This document shows, piece by piece, positions 54,001 to 61,800 of a stretch of DNA of 64,000 nt (position 1 is its first letter; every line of letters begins with the position of its first letter). The position numbers and the translations under genes were made by a program. The DNA lies in the NCBI RefSeq assembly GCF_036417845.1, contig NC_089981.1, forward strand, positions 25,688,001 to 25,752,000, read 5' to 3'. This DNA comes from Apteryx mantelli (taxonomy: Eukaryota; Chordata; Aves; Apterygiformes; Apterygidae). The notes beneath the pieces were generated by a model. It was not told where the DNA came from. It was given only the letters and a program-made list of their open reading frames with translations, and did not search any database.

Positions 54001-57000
54001 TTAGATGATTTGCCGCTGTCTGTACGCTGACACAGACTGCTTTCTTTGCAGTTCAGAGAGCAGGAGGAAACTGCAGCTAGGTCTGTGACTTTGTAGAATC
54101 TGGAGTGATGTAGCGTATTGTTATGTACTATAGATATAATTGATTTAGGGGGGCTGTTGGAAAGTTTTTCTGTTTTAACCTTGTGACTTCTGTCGTGTTC
54201 TCCTAGCTCTCTGAACTGCTGTACTGCATGTTTGTTCCATTCAAGTTGTTCGCTGTAATGGCAGAGAATGCATGAGTTGTATCTATTGCTCCTCGATTCC
54301 AAACGGTAGTGAACGCTGTGGCCCTTATCTGGGGTAGCGTTTGCCTGGTGGAAAAACGAACAGTCGCAATGAAGTCAGCTTGGACAATGTGGATGCTCAG
54401 TTGAGCAGTAGCTGAAGTGCCTTTCTGAACTGGGGCATTCATGCTCAGAACACGGCAAGACCAAGGTCTTACCAAGCATCATTAGTGTCTTCAGAGAACT
54501 GGAAAAACTTTCCAACATTGTATGCTTCTTTTTTCCCACAAGTTGTAGAAATAGCTCCTGCCTTTTATGCCCTTTTACTATATAGAGTCTGAAATAAAAT
54601 ACCTCATTTTCTGATGCCTCTGCTACTTCAATGGTTGATGTATTCTCTGTCCAGTTGACTCATCACTGTGTATGTTTTCCTGACTTCTAATTAAAAACTG
54701 TTCTCTTCTAATATTAGACCAACACTCCTTGTTATATCACCCTTCATTCTTAAGTAATTCATTCTGCAACCTCCTTACTCCATATGACTAATGTCTTTTT
54801 CTCAAATATTTTTAGAACATTTTAAAATACCATCTATATTATAAGCAGCACGGTAGCAATACATTTCATTACAATTGCTTAGCACTCTCTGTCATAATTC
54901 AGTGCTTTCTTTTGCTTAGGATTTTGACAAGACTTTAACCTTTTTGGTTGGAATTTTCCATGCATTGGTGTTGCCTCAGCCTGAAATTTCCACTTCAGAC
55001 TGAGATTTTGTTTGATTGCTGAAAATATAATCAGTGTTTCATAAAGAAGACTCTTCTAAATCATCTCCTGTTAGGATCTCTCACAGAAAAAACAATTTTT
55101 TTAAAAGTTTTTTTTTGTTTGTTTTCTCAAGGATCCCATGGCAGATGTATCCTGCTGAAAAGAAGGAACAGCCGACCACTAGCAGGAGGCTGTGTGTGGG
55201 AGGGGGGATGCTCACCAAACAGGAGCGGCTCTGGGGAATGAATTCCTGCTGATTAGAGTAGCTGTTCTGAAAACTGAGAAAGTTGGCTGCTTATCTAATC
55301 TTTGGGCTTTAACAAATTTCTTGTAAGCAAAAATTAGTTTACTTGATTTTTGTTTTTTGAATGGATGTTCTCCATGTTTGCCTACCAATTGCCACCCTAA
55401 ACTTGTTCCCCTTGTAATGACAACAAAGTGAATTTGTCACAATTCCTTTCTGTTTGTAAGTAGTCTTGTGGGTTGCACTCGTGAAGGCTCTACATGTTTT
55501 TGGGTGTGTAGGTAGTTCTGTGGTTGTCCAGTCAGAGAACAATGTGGATGGAAGGCATTTTGTTGTAGCTAAACATTATTGGTGTCTCTGTATTTAATCC
55601 TGCAAATACGCTTACATTCTTTATTTCTGCTGTATTTATTGGAATAATTTGCAATAGTAGATATGAGTACTTCAAAGTGTTTAAGGCTTGGGGAGGAATA
55701 AAACCACTAGGTTATATGGTTTCCAGTTCTACTGCTTATGTTTCAACTTGGTGCTACTGCTGAAAGTTCAATGTAGGGCTACAAAAATTGAAAAACTGAT
55801 AACAGAGTTGCTGAGCATGCCTTAAGGAGTCCAATACATTCCATGCAATGGGAAAAAGAGAAACAGCACACGGAAAAGGTAGTAGGTAGTGGGAGAGGGG
55901 CTTTTTTCGTCATTGCTCACCAAGACTAAGTAGGTGGTTGATGGCAACTATAATTAGACAAATAAAACCTGACAAAAGAAAGGGATATGTGGAGTGTGGT
56001 GTGTGTGTGTGGTGGCGGTGGTTGTCTTTTTTTCTTTAAGAGCAGTTGAATATGGAAACAGCATCTTGGGGTGAATGATGGACTTGCTAGCCCTAAATTC
56101 ATAAGGGAGTTTAATTTGACTTCAGAGTAGCTGGTTGTGGTGTTTTGCCCTGATCTTGCAACCTGGGGAGCTGCAGACCCCTGTGCTTCTCTCTGCTCAG
56201 GCTCCAGACTTGCCTGCTTTGCGCTGAGCTCCCTCTAGCAGCTTATCGTCATGGCACGGATGGTGATCAGGTCTGCTGCCTGGTTTCTGCTGTAGGTGAC
56301 CTACAGGGCAGGAAGATCGCTTTCCTAGCCGATACCTGGTTAGGGAAATCCTGGGATTTTAGGTTGCCTTCATGTGAATCCACAGACACCAACAGCAGGA
56401 AAGACATGAGATGAGATGGAGCAGTGCTCTGATGTGATGGTGCCAAGGACCATCTTTGTTAGATGCGTGGCTGCTGTTCTTGTGTCTGGGCCCAAGTGGA
56501 GCACTTCAGTGGGGTTTGGGAAAGAGTTTTTCCTCTAAGTTAGACTGATGTGAACCTCTTATAGGTTGTGTATGAGGATTTGAGTCTGTAGCATCAAATA
56601 CACTACCTACCTGTCCAGAGGCCTTCTTGGTAGCTGATGCTTTTGCCTGTTGCAGTCAATGCCTTTGGCTTCTGAAAGTTGAAATGCTTTAGTTAAACTA
56701 CAGTCCTTGGGATTAATACAGCAATGCCTGGGTAGAATTTGAAAGCCTGTGATATATTAATGATGTAACTAGATGATACAGATGCTCTTTCTGGCTTTAA
56801 ATTCCATAAAACTCAGCTTCTGTTCCTGTAGTTGATGCAAAATAGAGCTGCCTGCCGTCCTTTTTTAGTCCACTGATATGGTTCTGAATAGGTGCAGTAA
56901 GCTGGTCTGATAGAAAAGTCCTGAGGCCAAGTCTTCATTTAAATTTGTTACTACATACTGATGTAGGAGCTTTTTTGCAACACTTATGCAGCTGCAGATG

Positions 57001-58868
57001 GTTTTTTAGCAGAGGTTTATGCAAAGTGTAAGCTAAATATGCTACTTTTTTTTTTAAATGCAACTGCAAACTGTTAATCTCTCTAAGGTATGCTGACAAT
57101 TTGCTTAATAAAACTTGTTTTAATGATTTTAACCTAACAAAGTGAAGTTACTGTACTGAAAGACATCTCTTGTATCAAAAGTAGTATGTGACTGGTCTCT
57201 TTTCCCTGAAGTGCTGGGAAGCTCCAAAGGAGGAAAATCTCTGTGCCCTTGAAAGGAAAGGGCAACTAATTTTATCACTTAATTGTTTCAGGGAAGCGTT
57301 ATCAGTGAACTGAGAGAATGAAACTGAAGAAATGTAAAGGTCTGAATGAAAGATAGCCACTGTTAGCAGATTTCCAAGGAAGATGCATATACTTTTTGTA
57401 TGTTTAAATATGTTTAAGTTGGAGATTTCCAGTTTATTTGTAAGATACGTGATCAGCTTAAAGTCCACAGAGCAGCAATGCCCACCCCTGCCCCTTCCAA
57501 GACAGCTGAACAGCACCAAAGGGAAAGGGAGGTGGTTAGGTTTCCAAAGGTCTGTGTTACGGCATATGTTAATAAAACCCCAGTCGTCTTTCCCGGGTGG
57601 TCCATGGGGTAGGTCTGCACTGACTGACGAGGGGAGAAGCGTGTGTGTGGGTTCAAGCTTAGCTGCTTGACTTGAAATAGAATTGAGAAAAAATGATTGT
57701 TTGGCTTATGACTGACTTGATGACTTGCTTGAGCTCAAGTCTGGAGAGGAGTTTGAGGCTCAGCTTAAGTATGTACATAATTCAAGGTCACTTCTGGTTT
57801 TCTGGGCTGGAATGTGAGTTGCTGCTTCCAGTTAAAACCAAGCTGAGAACATACTGTTTATGCTGTGTCTAGGCAGCCTTTGAATCGGAAGCTCAGTAGG
57901 GACAGTTTTTCATGACTTTATCTGCAGAGATCTAGTTGCTTCATTAACAAAATAAAGCTGGCACTTAGTGTTTTATTTCTTCATTTCTTAAGAACAGAAA
58001 GTAAAAAAATTGCTCTTTGGATGTTATCCAGACCTGAGCATGGATTTATGCATGATGGTCCTGCAGCACTGACCCCAGTGTGTTATGTGGAGCAAGGGAT
58101 GATTTGAATACTGCTGACTTCACTTAAAGTAACCTTTTCATGGCCAATGTGTGATTCCTGGGAAAACAAATCAGTGCATTTCCAATGCTTAATGACAACT
58201 GTGGTGATGTTCCTAACTAACCAGTTGCTGTCCTGAGAGCCATTTCTCTGCTAACAGAAGTTGTGACAGAAGGTATCCTCTATGAGGAAAATGCAAGCCT
58301 TATAGTTAACTACAGGACGCGGGATGGATGTCTCTATGGCAAATATTTGGAAGCAAGAAGAATCTTTTAGGCTTCAGAATAAACTGTTCTGTGTGTGCTT
58401 TTGTTAAGCTAAAAATGTGTCTGTTGTATAACTGAAGTGTATGTATTGTATGCAAACATAGGTTATGCAGCTTTACTGAGATGGTTTCACTTACAGCCCA
58501 AGCCACCCCAAAGATGGCATTCTGTTGGAAAGTGAGTTATTGAAGTCTGAGTAACTGAGAAGTATATCATAATGTTTTTAGTTTTAATAGTTTTTTTATT
58601 ATGGTCCTAGAAGTAAATACATTAAGGTTTGTTCTAGTTTTGAATTGGTATCTAGATGTTCCATGGCCCTGATGAATAAATAATCTTGAAATGTGTTTTG
58701 TGTTTAGAAACTGGCAAGGTATTCACCTGGGGCAGAGCAGACTACGGGCAGCTTGGAAGGCGTGCAGGGGCTCCCGATGGACAGGAGGCGTGCAGAGGAT
58801 CTGAGCAACACTTGGAGCGGTTATGTAACATCCCTGTTCCAGTGCCTTGCCTAGATGGAGCATCTCAG
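18017..58868 (+). CDS. SERGEF: SERGEF, RCC1-repeat secretion regulator, exons 1-9 (3' partial)
   Basis: SERGEF (DelGEF) is a cytosolic and nuclear RCC1-like beta-propeller protein that binds the exocyst component Sec5 and affects secretion. Joined exons are 18017-18040, 18982-19120, 19827-19982, 20348-20442, 22771-22831, 24242-24355, 24699-24761, 28346-28504 and 58708-58868. All have GT-AG borders and consistent phases, giving 324 residues without a stop (human is 458). RCC1 blade motifs appear in order: ANSYGQLGLGHKED (about 10-23), GHNKEGQLGLNHSED, GSNSFGQLGVP, QWGTGMAS, GSNKHGQL and GRADYGQLGR. The N-terminus is MERALFAW, shorter than the Ala-rich mammalian start. The last repeats and the C-terminal tail are missing because the window ends in intron 9. 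Confidence 0.94.
18041..18981 (+). other. SERGEF intron 1
   Basis: 941 bases; the 5' part is CpG island. A 147-residue minus-strand frame at 18448-18891 matches nothing I know. No exon is seen. Confidence 0.7.
18982..19120 (+). CDS. SERGEF: SERGEF exon 2 (RCC1 blade 1)
   Basis: The exon encodes GANSYGQLGLGHKEDVLIPQ, then SITGGGGHSAVIT, matching the first human SERGEF repeat. Acceptor TTTGAAG is purine-rich but functional in context. It leaves in phase 1. Confidence 0.95.
19121..19826 (+). other. SERGEF intron 2
   Basis: 706 bases. A G-rich patch at about 19410-19422 is the only notable item. Confidence 0.7.
19827..19982 (+). CDS. SERGEF: SERGEF exon 3 (RCC1 blade 2)
   Basis: The exon encodes DAGELFVCGHNKEGQLGLNH, then QIACGWDFTIILV. 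It starts and ends in phase 1. The CGWDFTI motif is shared with human SERGEF. Confidence 0.95.
19983..20347 (+). other. SERGEF intron 3
   Basis: 365 bases. Nothing is recognised. Confidence 0.7.
20348..20442 (+). CDS. SERGEF: SERGEF exon 4 (RCC1 blade 3)
   Basis: The exon encodes GTGLVLSCGSNSFGQLGVPQ, then CSIPQKIE. It enters in phase 1 and leaves in phase 0 at GTAAAG. SCGSNSFGQLGVP is identical to the human segment. Confidence 0.95.
20443..22770 (+). other. SERGEF intron 4
   Basis: About 2.3 kb with a T-run near 20680-20697 and an A-run near 22725-22736. No exon or element is recognised. Confidence 0.7.
22771..22831 (+). CDS. SERGEF: SERGEF exon 5
   Basis: This short 61-base exon encodes SLKEKVVDVAAGLRHALAAT plus one base. 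It matches human KEKVVCIAAGLRHAVAAT and closes RCC1 blade 3 with the AAGxRH core. It leaves in phase 1. Confidence 0.93.
22832..24241 (+). other. SERGEF intron 5
   Basis: About 1.4 kb. Nothing is recognised beyond a T-run near 23601. Confidence 0.7.
24242..24355 (+). CDS. SERGEF: SERGEF exon 6 (RCC1 blade 4)
   Basis: The exon encodes ESGLVFQWGTGMASRAKRAS, then TLPLFLTAKEPCGVT. It aligns with human SGIVFQWGTGLAS and LPLFFTAKEP. Its 114 bases are symmetric in phase 1. Confidence 0.95.
24356..24698 (+). other. SERGEF intron 6
   Basis: 343 bases, AT-rich. Nothing is recognised. Confidence 0.7.
24699..24761 (+). CDS. SERGEF: SERGEF exon 7
   Basis: This 63-base symmetric exon encodes GLEDVKVKRVAASSYHSVSL and T. 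The AASSYHSVSL segment replaces human LAGSDHSASL and closes RCC1 blade 4. It has phase 1 on both sides. Confidence 0.92.
24762..28345 (+). other. SERGEF intron 7
   Basis: About 3.6 kb with an 18-base C run at 26810-26827. No exon, RNA gene or clear mobile element is seen. Confidence 0.65.
26801..26879. repeat. C-homopolymer and pyrimidine-rich tract
   Basis: An 18-base C run (26810-26827) is followed by A7 and, 40 bases later, a T run. The long mononucleotide runs are prone to length error in sequencing and to slippage. Confidence 0.85.
28346..28504 (+). CDS. SERGEF: SERGEF exon 8 (RCC1 blade 5)
   Basis: The exon encodes DEGCLYVWGSNKHGQLVSKE, then EKIGAVWSGWTHLVAQT. It matches human GEVYVWGSNKHGQL and IWSGWTHLVAQT. 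The 159-base exon is symmetric in phase 1. The donor GTAGGT opens a 30-kb intron. Confidence 0.95.
29868..29925 (-). mobile_element. Possible degraded CR1 LINE 3' end
   Basis: CCTAGAATCAT followed by GATTGGAAGAGCCTATTGAT resembles the reverse complement of the 3' end of avian CR1 elements, which carry AGAATCAT repeats and a TTGGAAGGGACC segment. Only about 50 bases align by eye with several mismatches. It could be chance. Confidence 0.3.
31263..31289. repeat. T-run followed by 13-base G run
   Basis: T8 runs directly into G13 (31273-31285) and then CGGGC. It is a homopolymer tract, potentially G-quadruplex-forming, with no other role seen. Confidence 0.85.
39105..39133. repeat. Tandem repeat, 14-base word, period 15
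   Basis: TTTGATCATCAAGC occurs at 39105-39118 and again at 39120-39133. Each copy contains the TGATCA palindrome. It appears to be a simple local duplication. Confidence 0.9.
39888..39920. repeat. C-rich homopolymer tract
   Basis: A C-rich stretch ends in a 12-base C run at about 39895-39906. This is simple sequence. Confidence 0.8.
40688..40703. repeat. Perfect 16-base palindrome in CA/TG repeat
   Basis: TGTGTGTATACACACA equals its own reverse complement. It arises where a TG run meets a CA run, which can extrude cruciforms. Probably a simple-repeat product. Confidence 0.9.
47688..47720. repeat. TA-rich simple repeat
   Basis: A TATATA run follows a CA-rich patch at 47660-47677. Simple sequence repeat in the large intron. 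Confidence 0.8.
50062..50116. other. Two adjacent stem-loops with a shared arm
   Basis: CTTGCATTCTCC (50062-50073) pairs with GGAGAACGCAAG (50080-50091), with one mismatch and a six-base loop. GCATTTG (50095-50101) pairs with CAAATGC (50110-50116). A further CTTGC at 50116-50120 could compete for the GCAAG arm. No RNA family is recognised. Confidence 0.5.
51173..51198. repeat. T26 homopolymer tract
   Basis: This is the longest T run in the window. Read on the minus strand it is an A tail following the reverse complement of the downstream DNA, as would be left by a retrocopy. I do not recognise any gene in that sequence. Confidence 0.9.
51423..51500 (+). repeat. Possible ancient repeat relic
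   Basis: AAAGCAGTGAAGCATACAAT, then AAGTG and GAATAATCCCATTAAC, resembles a motif I remember from old sauropsid repeats (aagcacttaagcatgtgctt...cccattgacttcaatggg). The match is diverged and from memory. Confidence 0.3.
52221..52265. repeat. Pyrimidine-rich tract
   Basis: T-runs broken by single C and G bases end in C6. It is a simple sequence tract in the large intron. Confidence 0.8.
53930..54480 (-). other. CpG-containing block with two overlapping minus-strand open frames
   Basis: This half-kilobase keeps about a dozen CpG dinucleotides, while neighbouring intron DNA has very few. On the minus strand two frames, 54475 to 54203 (90 codons) and 54302 to 53928 (124 codons), overlap by 100 bases. 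I recognise no domain; the second contains CILCHYSEQLEWNKHAVQQF. It could be a frame-broken retrocopy, a small regulatory island or chance. No polyA tail or target-site duplication was found. Confidence 0.3.
55996..56025. repeat. GT/GGT simple repeat
   Basis: A short TG run passes into GGTGGCGGTGG. Simple sequence with no other sign of function. Confidence 0.75.
58708..58868 (+). CDS. SERGEF: SERGEF exon 9 (RCC1 blade 6 with variable linker)
   Basis: The exon encodes ETGKVFTWGRADYGQLGRRA, then a divergent linker (GAPDGQEACRGSEQ) and IPVPVPCLDGASQ. The first part is nearly identical to human TGKMFTWGRADYGQLGR; the linker is clearly different, as expected for a surface loop. It enters in phase 1 and leaves in phase 0 at GTAAGG. 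Confidence 0.95.
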
Positions 58869-61800
58869 GTAAGGAAGAAAATTACCATCTTTCCCCCCTC
58901 CCCCCCAGGTTTTTTGTGTGTTAAGATAATCAGAGCAGTTTCCTAATAGAACTTTTCCAAATGCTGCAGTAAAAGCCCTCCCTGCCTTTCCTGTAAGCTC
59001 TGGAGTTACATGATGCAATTGTTTCAAATTTGTAAAAGGCTTTTGCATTCGGAAATTGATTTTTGCCTTGGTAGAAACAGAGTTACCGCTAACTAAAGAT
59101 GCTGAATTCTCTCAGATAATACTGTGTTCAGGAAATAGGTGCAACTGTCATGAAGTGTAGCAGACGAGGTGGGACCCTGCCCCGCTGCTGTGCTCCTTTT
59201 GTCTGGAGCCCTCTAACTGTTTAACCAGTGGCCTTTCTCTAGCAGACAAATAATAAAAATGTAGCAACTTCTATCTCCGGCTGTCTAAGCACATCATGAA
59301 TATTTATTTACCTTGTAACATCCTTGAGTGGTATTGTGGGTTTTCTTTTCATATGGCTAATTTGAGACAGAGACCTATCTGAAAACACAAAGAAGATAAG
59401 AAAGAAAACATTACTCAAGGGCTCAGGGTGTTGGCTGTAGTCTGGCACAACATATAGCTTGTACTACCTGCAAGCTTTTTTGTGGCTGAGATGCAGCCTG
59501 TTGGGAGGCAATATGTAGGTCTTATATAGGCAGATGTCCAGTCAAAATGCATACATCTCTGCAGGGAAGCTGATGGTCAAAGGCAAGGGGGTGCAGGTTG
59601 ACCACTTCAGCTCTGAGGTGTGTGTTGCATCTCAGTCCCTGGTAGAGTGTTTCATGACAGGTCTTTTGTTAGAAGAGCCAGCCTCTGCCCTTTCCAATCG
59701 TGAGCCTTGTTCTGTGTACGTGAGTACTCACAGATGTGCAGTGGAGCCTCAGAGTCCAGGGTGCTGCAGGAGTGAATAATTCCTCCAGTCAAGTGTTGAC
59801 TCCAGTGAGTCTCAAACTGCTCTTGCCCATTTTTTGTTTGGTGTCCCTATTTTTGTCATTAAATATCAACAAAGAACACCACTGTTGCATCTATTTCATG
59901 CTGTTACTTATTTGTGCTTTGGGCAATGCCTCGAGTATGAAGTTCTGTTGTTCCTCGTACAGCACAAAGCCAAGGCAGCCATAGCTTTGCCTGGAGAGAC
60001 TTGCACTTGGCAGGACAAGTGATCCATGAAGGCGAATGAAAGGGATGCAGTCGCATATATTCCTTGAAAAGGAGGAGTAAAAGCAATCTCATCTTCATTC
60101 TGCTGCCCTCAGTGCTGTTCCTCCTTACAGGCCTGTGAGAGACCTGATTTGAGTGATTAGCAATGGCAGTGCTCTGGAGCAGGCATCATTCTTTGCAGAG
60201 CTAGCAGTGTGGAGATGACTTAAGAAGAGCATGATCAAGAGTAAGCATCGTTTGTACCCTGAGAGGAGCTGTATTGATGAGAAAAGGAAAAAGCAGATAA
60301 TAAGAGCCTGAATTACTTCACTTCAAAGTTACGAAATAATTCAAGAGTCAAAATTTTTTGCTTAAAATTGCCTTTAAATTGCAATATGTAGGCCATGTGG
60401 AATAGGTATAAGTCTTAGCTGTTTCTTGTCTACCACAAACTATCCCTTTTCCTTTTGTTATTTGGAGAGGTCCAATTTGAGAGCTGAATTAAAATGAATG
60501 CAGAGAGGACGAATTCTTTTCCATATTTACCATGGATTAACAACTTTGATTAGTATTTTAATACGGAGAGCCGACTTAACAAATAAGGCTTAAAATTAAT
60601 ATAATCCTTATCCTCAGCCTGTCTTTGTGTCATTTTAAATGATCGAACTGAACTTTTGGCCAAGCTGTGGTCTGCTGATTTCCTCTGCATTTAAGTTAGT
60701 ATTATTAAAAACTAAAATGGAGAAACTGATCTCAAGAATTAGAGGACAGAGTACAAAAGGCACAAAGCACTGAATTGAAGTTAAAATCTAGTTAAATTCT
60801 ACTGTGCTGTCCTTAAAATAATCTCCTGTGCTGCCTGTTGTCTCTGTACCTATGGCTTATCTGCTTTCTCCCCCAAAGGGTGGGGATTCTCCCTTCTGCG
60901 TGTTGAAATTACTATGACATCCTGAGTAATTACCACTCAAAAACTATTTTTGAAGTTTTGGGTTACCTATTCCATTCGGAGTTTGACTTCATCTCACACG
61001 TTCATTTGGAGACATTGACCTTGAGAAGCATATCCTTTTGTTTGTTGTTCTTGTTTGTTGAAGAAATGGTAAAACAAAAGCATAAGATTAGATTATTTTA
61101 TACCAGTGTGAGTATGCCTCCATGGCAGCTTTAGAAGACTTCCTGCATTAGCTTTACCTCTTGAAGAGAGAGTGCGGACGTCAGGTTCCTGGAGTCTCAT
61201 GTGTTTAAACTTTGTGAATTATGAGACTGCAGGCCTATTTATTATTTTCCTTTCAGTGCTTTGGTGCATGACTGTCATGGGATAGGATGAGGCAGGGAAA
61301 AGAAACTTCAGGCTGTAGCAGAAGTCAGTTGTGCAAGACATTATGCATGCAGGGCTCTGGTGTTGTGGGGCGTCCTTGATTGCAGCTCTCCAGAACATCT
61401 GACTCATCTGCTGCCTGATGTGCATTCATATCCACTGCTCTTCAGATGAAAGGACAATTAAACACAAATGGTCTGAAATATGATGAGCCTCTGTATTTAG
61501 CAAATGTTACAAAGACTTGGTTTAATGTTTCCTCCTTGTCAAAATGCGTTCCCGGTCTGTTTGATATTTTTGGTTTTAATAGCTATCGCTTTACTGTTCG
61601 TGGTATGTTCAGCATGTCATTCATATTGCAGCAAACATTTGCTGCAGCAATAAACAAGTGAGAAGTCAGTGTGCAGGGCTGAACTCTTCTCACTAAATTG
61701 GATGGAATTTGGACATGTGGCCCTGTTCATATGAAGCCATGTCTTCTTCATATCCTTAATGAGAGAAAGCTTTGCAAGATTATACCTTTATGAGGAGGGA

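Larger units (their letters stand above)
28505..58707 (+). other. SERGEF intron 8, about 30.2 kb
   Basis: This single intron is nearly half the window; a large intron in the same gene part is plausible because human SERGEF is also very long. I read both strands and found no exon of a recognised gene, no RNA gene and no intact transposon. Items of note are a weak CR1-like tail near 29870, G and C homopolymers near 31273 and 39895, a 15-base tandem repeat at 39105-39133, a palindrome at 40688-40703, TA repeats near 47690, a hairpin cluster at 50062-50116, a T26 tract at 51173 and a CpG-containing block at 53930-54480. Confidence 0.75.

Noticed and set aside
60890-60910. GGGTGGGGATTCTCC near 60890 as the next SERGEF exon
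   Set aside because: It does not encode the expected CGSEHNLAI or SWGWNEHG segments and lacks suitable splice sites.
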